Source: Polaromonas sp. JS666 (GTDB lineage Bacteria > Pseudomonadota > Gammaproteobacteria > Burkholderiales > Burkholderiaceae_C). Taken from it: a stretch of 64,000 nt of DNA. The stretch lies in the NCBI RefSeq assembly GCF_000013865.1, contig NC_007948.1, positions 1,612,001-1,676,000 of the forward strand, in the 5' to 3' direction. The notes beneath the pieces were generated by a model, which saw only the letters and a program-made list of their open reading frames with translations, did no database searches and was not told the origin of the DNA. Each line of letters starts with the position of its first letter. Position 1 is the stretch's first letter. Positions 17,025 to 24,905 of this stretch are shown here, piece by piece. Both the position numbers and the translations under genes were made by a program.

Positions 17025-18059
17025 ATGATGAGCATTGCCACGATTCCCGTTTCGTCCCTGCGTCGCGCGCCCGCGCCCACCACCGCGCCGCAGGCACCGC
17101 TTCGCTGGCAGGTCGAAGACATAGCCGCCCTGTACGAACTGCCGTTCATGGACTTGCTGTTTCGCGCCCAGCAGGTGCACCGCGAACACTTTGACGCCAA
17201 CGAAGTGCAGCTGTCCACACTGCTGTCCATCAAGACCGGCGGCTGCGCCGAAGACTGCGGCTACTGCCCGCAGTCGACCCATTTCGAGACCGAGGTGAAA
17301 GCCAGCAAGCTGATGCCACTGGCCGAGGTCATCGAGGCAGCCCGGGCCGCCAAAGACCAGGGCGCCACCCGCTTTTGCATGGGCGCGGCCTGGCGCAGCC
17401 CGAAAGAGCGCGACATGGAGCGCGTGACCGAGATAGTGCGCGAGGTCCGCTCGCTGGGCCTGGAGACCTGCATGACCTTGGGCATGCTGCAGGCCGAGCA
17501 GGCCCAGGCCCTGAAGGACGCCGGGCTGGACTACTACAACCACAACCTGGACAGCGCGCCCGAGTTTTATGGCGACATCATCAGTACCCGCACCTACCAG
17601 GACCGGCTCGACACCCTGGGCCATGTGCGCCAGGCCGGCATCAACGTCTGCTGCGGTGGCATCGTCGGCATGGGCGAAAGCCGGCTGCAGCGCGCCGGGC
17701 TGATTGCGCAGCTGGCCAACCTGAGCCCCTACCCGGAGTCGGTGCCCATCAACAACCTGGTCCCGGTGGCAGGCACGCCGCTGGCCAACACCGCGCCGCT
17801 GGACCCGTTCGAGTTCGTGCGCACCATCGCCGTGGCCCGCATCACCATGCCGCTGACCATGGTCCGCCTGTCGGCCGGTCGCGAGCAGATGGATGAAGCC
17901 CTGCAGGCGCTGTGCTTCGCGGCGGGCGCCAATTCGATTTTTTATGGCGACAAGCTGCTCACGACCAGCAACCCGCAAGCCGATCGCGACCGCCAGCTGT
18001 TTGAGCGCCTGGGACTAAAAACCCAGGGCGCTCGCCCCGCAGCGCAACAGGCGCAGTAG
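17025..18059 (+). CDS. bioB: Biotin synthase, radical SAM
   Basis: This 344-residue protein inserts sulfur into dethiobiotin. The radical-SAM cluster ligands are Cys 74, 78 and 81 in CAEDCGYC, and the second-cluster region includes [12 protein letters not shown] and the Arg of VRLSAGR. The N-terminal 25 residues are poorly conserved; two adjacent ATGs mark the start. The stop lies two bases before the P450 start, so the two are surely one operon. Confidence 0.95.
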   Translation: MMSIATIPVSSLRRAPAPTTAPQAPLRWQVEDIAALYELPFMDLLFRAQQVHREHFDANEVQLSTLLSIKTGGCAEDCGYCPQSTHFETEVKASKLMPLAEVIEAARAAKDQGATRFCMGAAWRSPKERDMERVTEIVREVRSLGLETCMTLGMLQAEQAQALKDAGLDYYNHNLDSAPEFYGDIISTRTYQDRLDTLGHVRQAGINVCCGGIVGMGESRLQRAGLIAQLANLSPYPESVPINNLVPVAGTPLANTAPLDPFEFVRTIAVARITMPLTMVRLSAGREQMDEALQALCFAAGANSIFYGDKLLTTSNPQADRDRQLFERLGLKTQGARPAAQQAQ

Positions 18060-18061
18060 AC

Positions 18062-19303
18062 ATGAACGCAGACCTGAGGCCGCCAGCGCCGGCGTACCCC
18101 ATCATTGATGCCGCGTTCCTGGCCAACCCTTACCCGACTTACGACGCCCTGCGGGAGGCCGGCGCTATCCACTGGAGCGAGGAGTTTTTTGGCGGTGCCT
18201 GGCTGGTGACACGCCATGCCGATGTCGAACTGGTGCTGCGCGACCCGCGCTTTTCTGCGCAGCGCACGGGCGCCTGGGTCAAGGACCGCGAAGAAACTTC
18301 GGGTGAACTGAGCGGCTTTCAACAGCTGTTTGCCCGCGCCTTGCTGTTTCTCGACGCACCGGACCACCCGCGCATCCGCAAGGTGCTGCATGCGGGCTTT
18401 CGGATGGATGTGCTTCAGCGGCTGGTGCCGCACATTGAGCAGGCTGTCACTGAACTGCTCGACCAGGGGGAGGGCGCTGACTGCTTCGATTTCATCGAGA
18501 CGGTCGCCCGGCCGCTGCCGGTGCGGGTGATCACGCGGCTGCTGGGCATCGAGAACCTCCAGTACGATGACTTCATGGCCTGGTCGGAGGATCTTGCCAG
18601 CTTCATCGGCGCACCGCAGCCCACGCGGGGGCAGGCGCGCCGGGCCCAGGTGAGCCTGTTGGCCATGAGCCGCTACTTCGAGACCCTGCTGGAACAAAAA
18701 CGCCAGACGCCAGGCGACGATCTGACCAGCCGCCTGGCGCAGGCCGAGGCCAGGGGCGAGATCCAGGGTGGCGCCGAGCTGCTCGCACAGTGCGCCATGC
18801 TGCTGTTTGCCGGCTTTGAGACCACGCGCCATTTGCTGGGAAGCGGCTTGCAGGCATTGCTGGCGCATCCCGACCAATGGCAGCGTCTGCAGCAAGCCCC
18901 CGAACTGCTGCCTGGCGCGGTGCGCGAGCTGCTACGTTTTGACAGCCCGGTGCAGTACACGGGACGGCGCGTGAGCACCGATCTGGTTTTGCACGGCCAG
19001 CAACTGCGTCGCGGTGACCTGGTCGTGCCCCTGATTGGCGCCGCCAACCGGGACCCAAGGCGCTATGCGCAGCCAGACGTTCTCGACATCACTCGGCGCG
19101 ACGGCAGTTCGCTCTCATTCGGTTCGGGCCCGCACGTTTGCATTGGCGCGGCGCTCACGCTGATGGAGGCCGAGATCGTCTTCCAGCAACTGCTGCGACG
19201 CTGGCCGGAACTCAGTCTGGTCGATGCCACGCCGCGCAGGATCACCAACCCGCTTTACCGCGGGTTGGTGACGCTGCCGCTGCGGTGCAGGGCGCCCGCT
19301 TAA
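18062..19303 (+). CDS. Cytochrome P450, biotin-cluster associated
   Basis: This 413-residue soluble P450 has the I-helix oxygen-binding AGFETT (250-255), the ExxR pair Glu 289/Arg 292 (ELLRFDSP) and the haem loop FGSGPHVCIGAAL with ligand Cys 360. It begins two bases after bioB. In Bacillus, BioI (CYP107H) cleaves fatty acyl chains to give pimeloyl units for BioF. Position and class make a BioI-like role the simplest hypothesis, but sequence alone does not prove the substrate. It has no signal peptide and no fused reductase, so ferredoxin partners must be encoded elsewhere. Confidence 0.9.
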   Translation: MNADLRPPAPAYPIIDAAFLANPYPTYDALREAGAIHWSEEFFGGAWLVTRHADVELVLRDPRFSAQRTGAWVKDREETSGELSGFQQLFARALLFLDAPDHPRIRKVLHAGFRMDVLQRLVPHIEQAVTELLDQGEGADCFDFIETVARPLPVRVITRLLGIENLQYDDFMAWSEDLASFIGAPQPTRGQARRAQVSLLAMSRYFETLLEQKRQTPGDDLTSRLAQAEARGEIQGGAELLAQCAMLLFAGFETTRHLLGSGLQALLAHPDQWQRLQQAPELLPGAVRELLRFDSPVQYTGRRVSTDLVLHGQQLRRGDLVVPLIGAANRDPRRYAQPDVLDITRRDGSSLSFGSGPHVCIGAALTLMEAEIVFQQLLRRWPELSLVDATPRRITNPLYRGLVTLPLRCRAPA

Positions 19304-19578
19304 CCAGCGGCACTCAAACCAGCATGGCGCCGTTTGCAATTTCTATGCTGTCAACCACTACTCAAGCAGCCGGGCCGGGCCGCGCCGCTCGATAGGGAAT
19401 ACGACGGAAAGGCTGGGAAGTGGGCTCGGTCGATTTTGACTGGATCATGGGCAGGTTGCGAGCGAAATTCCTTTAAAGCCGATCGACAAACACCGGACAG
19501 TCAGACGCGTGGTGCTGAGTACGCGCTGAAGACTGACTCCAGACATTCGGGGCGGCCGACAGCAGTCGTTCAACGTGG

Positions 19579-19663
19579 AGCTAACCGGCCGCCGGAGGCC
19601 GAAGGCCGGAGGGAACCCAACAGCGCAGCTGTTGGGCGGTCCGCGTTGAGCGTAGGGTTAGAC
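19579..19663 (-). repeat. attC recombination site 1 of a cassette array
   Basis: On the minus strand the site runs from GTCTAAC (perfect RYYYAAC core, 19657-19663) to GTTAGCT (19579-19585). Between them lie nested inverted repeats, including CCCAACAGC-GCA-GCTGTTGGG at 19616-19636. The stop codon of the Imm50-like gene overlaps the first core, as is common in cassettes. Confidence 0.72.
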
Positions 19664-20092
19664 ATTGGCATTGGATAAGACTTCCACAGCCTCGACCTCG
19701 ACACGCGAACAACGCAATATTCCACCGAACCCCCAGATTGACTCAATTGCAACACGGAGGTTGGCAGATTCGTCTGTTGTGACTGGAGTAACCACTATGG
19801 CGTCAATTACGTTTTGGTGATTGAACCCGGAAAACTCAAAATCGCATGCCCCGGTAAACAGAAAGTGGATGAGCACGCTTGCAGAAAGAACCTGAGCATA
19901 CTGTGCTGTACCTTCGCCTACGGTTGTGTAATTGCGTACATGAACCGTCATACGAAAGATGGAGTAACCGCACTTGACTGGGAGTGCGCGCTCGGCCGCA
20001 AACGAAATTACCTCGGCGTCGTGAAACGTTGGCCAATAACCCAACGTTTCTACGACCTTGCTTGTGCCGATAATGTGCTCGATAGGCTGCAT
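19658..20092 (-). CDS. Imm50-like immunity protein in a gene cassette
   Basis: This 144-residue protein has the segment WPTFHDAEVISFAAERA near its start, which matches Imm50-type immunity proteins, a family associated with polymorphic toxin systems. I chose ATG 20092 because it lies six bases after the attC2 core, as cassette genes usually begin. An upstream in-frame start would lie inside attC2. No matching toxin is next to it. Such orphan immunity genes are frequent in integron arrays. Confidence 0.65.
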   Translation of the reverse strand: MQPIEHIIGTSKVVETLGYWPTFHDAEVISFAAERALPVKCGYSIFRMTVHVRNYTTVGEGTAQYAQVLSASVLIHFLFTGACDFEFSGFNHQNVIDAIVVTPVTTDESANLRVAIESIWGFGGILRCSRVEVEAVEVLSNANV

Positions 20093-20097
20093 GAAAT

Positions 20098-20211
20098 GTC
20101 TAACGTTGGAGTAGACCGGCACGCAGCGGCATTGCGCCGCGAGGCGTACGCTCGCCAGCACGCTTCGCGGCGCAATGCCGCTGCGTGTCCGTGTCGAACG
20201 ACCTGTTAGCC
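20098..20211 (-). repeat. attC recombination site 2
   Basis: Core GTTAGAC (minus strand, 20098-20104) faces GGCTAAC (20205-20211). A perfect 23-bp inverted repeat (20120-20142 with 20165-20187) forms the long stem expected of an attC site. The site separates the two cassette genes. Confidence 0.78.
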
Positions 20212-20232
20212 TGCGTGCTTCGGCTCACGCCG

Positions 20233-20595
20233 CTACCTTCCCAAAACGAAGTCCAACGCCTGCTCGCCAGGAGGGACGCGCCCGTTGTAGAACTCCGTAA
20301 AGCTACACCGACGGCAGATGACGGCGGTGTACTTGGCGCTCTCGACTCCAAACACCGAGCCCAAAAGGCTGCGAGCGGTGCGGATCGCCTGGACCTCAAA
20401 CTCACCGTTTCCGCACTTCATGCACCTGTACTTCGCCGTTGGCGACCGTGACTCCAGCTCTTTCTCCAAGAGCGGGGTCACGTGCAGATAGTGCCCGGGA
20501 TTCACCTTGCTGAGGCGGAGATGTTCCGAAAGCTCGCTGTGACTGAGGCGAGGAATCGCTTCGGCGTCGGGCACAGACCAAGAGTGGTTGGACAT
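20233..20595 (-). CDS. Zinc-ribbon protein of DUF2082 type in a gene cassette
   Basis: This 120-residue protein has a C-terminal zinc ribbon: YRCMKCGN (Cys pair 1, about residue 57) and CRRCSFTEFYNG (Cys pair 2, about residue 93). The layout matches the DUF2082 / nucleic-acid-binding zinc-ribbon family of unknown function. The N-terminal 50 residues are unlike the family and may be a cassette-specific extension. It starts 10 bases after the attC3 core and ends 21 bases before attC2. Confidence 0.65.
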   Translation of the reverse strand: MSNHSWSVPDAEAIPRLSHSELSEHLRLSKVNPGHYLHVTPLLEKELESRSPTAKYRCMKCGNGEFEVQAIRTARSLLGSVFGVESAKYTAVICRRCSFTEFYNGRVPPGEQALDFVLGR

Positions 20596-20605
20596 TGTTC
20601 GCGCA

Positions 20606-20689
20606 GGCTAACGAATAGCGTTTATCTGCCGCGAGGCGATGCAAGAGATGCAAGCGATGTTCATACGCGGCAGATAAACCTTGTTGGAC
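20606..20689 (-). repeat. attC recombination site 3
   Basis: On the minus strand the cores are GTCCAAC (20683-20689) and GTTAGCC (20606-20612). A perfect 13-bp inverted repeat, TTTATCTGCCGCG at 20621-20633 with its complement at 20666-20678, forms the stem. The cassette that should precede it is missing; only about 280 bases separate this site from the IS91-family gene. Confidence 0.72.
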
Positions 20690-20966
20690 TGAACCGGCGT
20701 CCAGGATGGCCGCCGGTGGACGGCATAGGGGGTTACTCAAGCGCCCCCGGCCGATTCACTCAAATTATGGCGCAGGCCCGGAGCGTTTCAAGTCTCTTTT
20801 TCTGTGACGGATGACCCAACCCTGCACCGCTGCCTGGCCGGCGGCATCGGCAATGTGCTTTGGTCGGCCCCCTTGCAGATGCCGTCCTTTGTCGCCCACA
20901 GCGCTGCCCCGAACACCAAGCAAAGTGCCCTGTAAATCCCCCCCCAGAACCCATCCGCCCGGCATG
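20690..20966. other. Gene-less stretch between the cassette array and the IS91-family gene
   Basis: No credible gene is seen on either strand. The stretch probably contains one terminus of the IS91-family element and the end of an interrupted cassette. I could not place the element boundary. Confidence 0.4.
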
Positions 20967-22166
20967 TCACGGTGGCCCTCTGCAATCTACCTGCCCCGTG
21001 CGACTGGGCGCTGGCAGCGACTGCTGTCCCTGTAGTCCTGCCGTGACGCGCATGCGCCCCAGCTTGCAACACGGGCACAGCAGCACGTCCAGCTGGGCCA
21101 CCCGCGCCATGAAGTCCTTCGCCGACTCGGCCGCTTCTCGGTTACGCGCAGGCATCTGCAGCGCCTGGCGTGCAGCCTCCAGCTTGACCCCTTTGCAGCT
21201 GGCAGCCAGCACCCCGTAATGCCGGATGCGCTTGACCCCGGTGGGCAGCACATGCAGCAGGAAGCGGCGCACAAACTCCGCACCCGGCAGGCGTAGCAGA
21301 TGTTTGCCGCCCTTGTCATCGGCACGCACCGTGAACGCCACCGCGTCAGGAGTCACGGCGCGGATGCGCGCGTTGCTGATCGCCGTGCGATGCGTGTAGC
21401 GGCTCAAGTACTCCAGCACCTGGGCCGGGCCGCCCAGCGGCGTCTTGGCATACACCACCCAGTGGTGGCGGTACAGCTGCCGGTGCCGCTCGTTCCAATC
21501 GGTGGCGTTGCCTTGCGGATCGTGTTCGATCAGGTTGTCGCAATGCGCCGCCGCCAGCGCCGCCAGGAACTTGCCGCGAAACACCGTGGACAGTGCATGC
21601 ACCGGGAACAGGAAGTCGGGCTGGCGTACGGGTGTAGCCCATTGCCCCGCGCCTTCTGGGTCCAGTACCCCGCAGGCCATCACCGCATGCACGTGGATGT
21701 GCCGGCGCAAATCCTGCGTCCAGGTGTGCAGCACCAAGCTGAAGGCCGGCGTGCCGTCTACGCGGCCCATCCATCGGGGGTTGGCAGCAAATTCGCTCAG
21801 GGTCTGTGCCGTGCAACGAAACAGCGTATCGATCACCCAGCGCGGATGGGCCCCGTACAAACCGTTCAGGCTGTGCGGCAAAGTAAACACCAGGTGCGCA
21901 TACGGCACCGGCAGTACTTCGGCCAGCCGCCCCTGCAGCCAGGCATCTTTGGCCCGGCTGCCGCACTGCGGGCAGTGGCGGTTGCGACAGGAGTGGTATT
22001 GCCAGTGGCTGTGGCCGCAGGCATCACAGGCCAGTTGCTGACCTCCCAGTGCTGCGGTACGGCAGGCAACAATGCCCCGCCACGCTTTGGCTTGCGGGGT
22101 CGAGAGGGAATGGGTTGCCAGATACGCCGCGCCATGCTGGCGCAGCGCATCGGCCAAGGTGGCCAT
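20967..22166 (-). CDS. IS91-family transposase
   Basis: This 399-residue protein starts with a zinc-binding region (CDACGHSHWQYHSCRNRHCP, residues 45-64). It continues with the rolling-circle replication-initiator type core, including IHVHAVMACG and the tyrosine segment VLEYLSRYTHR. IS91 transposases cut one strand at the origin end and move by rolling-circle replication. The gene follows the tyrosine recombinase gene by 18 bases on the same strand, the known two-gene arrangement of one IS91 subgroup. A second Cys pair (CPCCKLG) sits near the C-terminus. Confidence 0.9.
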   Translation of the reverse strand: MATLADALRQHGAAYLATHSLSTPQAKAWRGIVACRTAALGGQQLACDACGHSHWQYHSCRNRHCPQCGSRAKDAWLQGRLAEVLPVPYAHLVFTLPHSLNGLYGAHPRWVIDTLFRCTAQTLSEFAANPRWMGRVDGTPAFSLVLHTWTQDLRRHIHVHAVMACGVLDPEGAGQWATPVRQPDFLFPVHALSTVFRGKFLAALAAAHCDNLIEHDPQGNATDWNERHRQLYRHHWVVYAKTPLGGPAQVLEYLSRYTHRTAISNARIRAVTPDAVAFTVRADDKGGKHLLRLPGAEFVRRFLLHVLPTGVKRIRHYGVLAASCKGVKLEAARQALQMPARNREAAESAKDFMARVAQLDVLLCPCCKLGRMRVTAGLQGQQSLPAPSRTGQVDCRGPP

Positions 22167-22184
22167 GGCGGGGGTGGCTCAATC

Positions 22185-23045
22185 TCAGAACAGGCGCAGC
22201 GCGGCCAGCAAGTCCAGTGGATCGAGTTCTTTGGGTGGTCGAAACTGGGGGCTGATCAGGTGCAGATAGCGTCCCGTGGTGGCGATGTGGCCGTGGCCCA
22301 GCAGTTTTTGGATGGTGAAGAGGTCCACGCCGCCTTCGAGCAAATGGGTCGCAAAGCAGTGGCGCAGGGTGTGGATGCCTCCGCTCTTGGTGATGAGCGC
22401 GTGCGCTCGGGCCGCGTGGTAGGCGCGCTGGGCGATCTCGATATTCATGGGCTGGGTACCGCTGGCGTTGGCAAACAGCCAGGTGGTGGGTCGGTAGTTG
22501 CGCACATACGCACGCAGCAGATCAAGGAGCGTGGGACTCAAAATGCTATAGCGCCCCTTGCCGCCTTTGCCGCAGGCCACGCGGATGCACATGCGGTCGG
22601 GCGCGCTGTCGATGTCGCTCACCCGCAGCGCACAGGCCTCAGACACGCGCAAGCCACTGGCATAGATGGTTTGTAGCAGCATGCGCCGCTTGGGGTGGGT
22701 GCAGGCTACCAGCAGGCGCGAGATCTCCTCGCGCGCAAGCAGTTCGGGTTGTTTGGCGGGCACTTTGGCAAACGGAACATGGAAGTGTTCGCGCCCGTGC
22801 CCCAGCACGGTTTGGAACAGGAACTGTGCCGCGCAAGCGGCCTGGTTCATGCTGCTGTAGGAGAGTTGCTCATCTTTGACCATGTGCAGCAGGTAGGCTT
22901 GAACCTCTTGTGGCGTGTACAGCGCCGGATCGCGTCGGTAGTACTTGGCCATGCGCCGGATGGCGCGGATGTAGCTCTCCTGGGTGCGTGCGGCAAAGCC
23001 GCGCTGCACCATGGCATCGATCATGCGCTGACGTAGTTCTGTCAT
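22185..23045 (-). CDS. Tyrosine recombinase paired with the IS91-family transposase
   Basis: This 286-residue recombinase has an N-terminal SAM-like core-binding domain (residues 1-90) and a catalytic domain with Arg in SGLRVSEACAL, the HTLRHCFATHLL box, the second His in LLGHGHIATTGRYLHL and the nucleophile Tyr in the same segment. It is shorter than integron integrases and I see none of their typical extra domain, so it is not evidence for an integron integrase despite the neighbouring attC sites. It probably serves the IS91-type element. Confidence 0.88.
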   Translation of the reverse strand: MTELRQRMIDAMVQRGFAARTQESYIRAIRRMAKYYRRDPALYTPQEVQAYLLHMVKDEQLSYSSMNQAACAAQFLFQTVLGHGREHFHVPFAKVPAKQPELLAREEISRLLVACTHPKRRMLLQTIYASGLRVSEACALRVSDIDSAPDRMCIRVACGKGGKGRYSILSPTLLDLLRAYVRNYRPTTWLFANASGTQPMNIEIAQRAYHAARAHALITKSGGIHTLRHCFATHLLEGGVDLFTIQKLLGHGHIATTGRYLHLISPQFRPPKELDPLDLLAALRLF

Positions 23046-23713
23046 GAGGTTTCTCCTTGAAGGCCGGGGAACATTCCCCGCCCCGAAGGCTTGTCCTCAA
23101 CCCTCTCCCGCGCAAGCAGCCCACCAATGCAAAACGCGGTGGCGGGCTCAAGGACCACACCACCGCGTCAGCGGTTTAGTTCAACGTAATGTATACCGCA
23201 AGGTGCTGCGGTATAACGTGGCGACTTCAACTGCAAAACCTGGCATTTAGGCTTGTCTCATTTGAATAGTTTGCTCCATTAAAGATAGCGACAAACCCGG
23301 CAACTTGCAAGAAATGGCGCGACCCACATTTGGAGCGATTCTCGACCAAACGTTGTGATGTGAACATCCCCTATTTGAGGGGGGCGGCCGAAAGACCGCT
23401 CTCGCTGCAAAGCGGGTGCTCGTCGCGCTCCAAAGCTGCCCTTGAAGCTGCCAGGCCGATCATTTGTCGCATTGGCCAGAGGTCATTTGAACTATTTTTT
23501 TGTAATTTTGACCATCACGATTCGTGAACATCAGGCCATCGAATTAGTTGATCACACTCACTGATGCGCAAAATCTGTAGGGGTGATCATGCGTATCAGT
23601 TGCGGCACGTATTTCTCGCGGGGGCTGCGGACGCACTCAGCCGCAGATACGAGCAGTCAGTACAAAATCCCGTACTGATGGCTACATGGTGGCTACATGA
23701 CCCGAAAAAAGCA
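23046..23713. other. Gene-less region between the recombinase gene and the tRNA-Thr terminator
   Basis: No convincing gene is present. A perfect 9-bp inverted repeat (TATACCGCA at 23192-23200, TGCGGTATA at 23207-23215) could belong to the outer end of the IS91-family element. The bases near 23640-23710 resemble nothing I can name. Confidence 0.45.
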
Positions 23714-23744
23714 AAAGCCCGCTATCAAAACGATAGCGGGCTTT
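23714..23744. terminator. Rho-independent terminator, bidirectional
   Basis: A perfect 13-bp stem, AAAGCCCGCTATC / GATAGCGGGCTTT, encloses the loop AAAAC. A-rich and T-rich flanks serve both directions. It lies just downstream of the 3' end of tRNA-Thr. Confidence 0.85.
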
Positions 23745-23756
23745 CCTTGTGGATAT

Positions 23757-23832
23757 TGGTGCCGGAGAGATGAATCGAACACCCGACCTTCTCATTACGA
23801 ATGAGCTGCTCTACCGACTGAGCTACACCGGC
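23757..23832 (-). tRNA. tRNA-Thr (CGT)
   Basis: The minus strand folds as a 76-nt tRNA with encoded CCA. The anticodon stem CTCAT/ATGAG holds a loop with CGT, which reads ACG (Thr). The T-arm GTTCGATTC is standard. The acceptor stem has one T-T mismatch at the sixth pair. It marks the border between accessory DNA on the left and core genes on the right. Confidence 0.92.
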
Positions 23833-23855
23833 GTGGTATGAATTACAGCCCGCAA

Positions 23856-24863
23856 TTATAGCCCGGAGTGGTAGCCGGTCACCCGCTCTACCTCATTTTT
23901 GGACCCGAGGATGACGCTGACCCGCTCGTGCAGCTTGCCGGGCTGGATGTCCAGAATGCGCTGTTTGCCGTTGGTGGCGGAGCCGCCGGCCTGCTCGACG
24001 ATCCAGCCCATGGGGTTGGCTTCGTACATCAGGCGCAGTTTGCCGGCCTTTTCGGGCTCGCGTTTGTCCCAGGGGTACATGAAGATGCCGCCGCGGCTCA
24101 GGATGCGGTGTACGTCGGCCACCATGGAGGCAACCCAACGCATGTTGAAGTCCTTGCCGCGCGGGCCTTCGGTGCCCTGCAGGCATTCGTCGATGTAGCG
24201 CTTCACCGGCGCATCCCAGTGGCGCATGTTGCTCATGTTGATGGCGAATTCCTTGGTGTCTTCGGGGATGCGCACGTTTTCCTCGATGAGCACAAAGGAG
24301 CCCTGCTCGCGGTCGAGGGTGAACATGGCCACGCCGTCGCCCACGGTCAGCACCAGCGTGGTTTGGGGGCCATAGACGCAGTAGCCGGCGGCCACCTGTT
24401 TGTTGCCCGGCTGCAAAAAGTCTTTTTCTTCAACGCCGGCATGGTCGTCGGGCTTTTTGAGCACGCTGAAGATGGTGCCGATGCTGACATTCACGTCGAT
24501 GTTGCTGGAGCCGTCGAGCGGGTCGAACAGCAACAGGTATTCACCTTGCGGATAACGGTTGGGCACCAGGTAGATGCTGTCCATTTCTTCCGAGGCCATG
24601 GCGGCCAGGTGGCCACCCCATTCGTTGGCTTCGATCAGCACTTCGTTGGCGATGATGTCGAGCTTTTTCTGGACTTCGCCCTGCACGTTTTCACTGCCGG
24701 CCGTGCCGAGCACGCCGCCCAGTGCGCCTTTGTTGACGGACTGGCTGATGCCTTTGCAGGCGCGGGCCACCACTTCAAGCAGCAGCCGCAACTGGGCAGG
24801 AATGTGACCTTCCCTGCGTTGCTGCTCAACCAGGTAGCGGGTGAGGGAAATTCTTTGAGACAT
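23856..24863 (-). CDS. fbp: Fructose-1,6-bisphosphatase, class 1
   Basis: This 335-residue enzyme hydrolyses fructose-1,6-bisphosphate in gluconeogenesis. The metal-binding [13 protein letters not shown] motif and the substrate-binding [16 protein letters not shown] region are intact, and the length is normal. It lies 42 bases downstream of pepN on the same strand, so the two may be co-transcribed. Confidence 0.96.
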   Translation of the reverse strand: MSQRISLTRYLVEQQRREGHIPAQLRLLLEVVARACKGISQSVNKGALGGVLGTAGSENVQGEVQKKLDIIANEVLIEANEWGGHLAAMASEEMDSIYLVPNRYPQGEYLLLFDPLDGSSNIDVNVSIGTIFSVLKKPDDHAGVEEKDFLQPGNKQVAAGYCVYGPQTTLVLTVGDGVAMFTLDREQGSFVLIEENVRIPEDTKEFAINMSNMRHWDAPVKRYIDECLQGTEGPRGKDFNMRWVASMVADVHRILSRGGIFMYPWDKREPEKAGKLRLMYEANPMGWIVEQAGGSATNGKQRILDIQPGKLHERVSVILGSKNEVERVTGYHSGL

Positions 24864-24905
24864 GGTGTACTCCTGTGGTGTGGGACGTTAATCGCGTTAG
24901 TCCCG

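Noticed and set aside
19334..19678. A 114-codon plus-strand frame over attC site 1
   Set aside because: It reads through the attC hairpins and shows no family. The cassette genes run on the other strand.
22185..23045. The tyrosine recombinase as an integron integrase for the cassette array
   Set aside because: It is too short, lacks the IntI-specific insertion, and is paired with an IS91-family transposase in a known two-gene arrangement.
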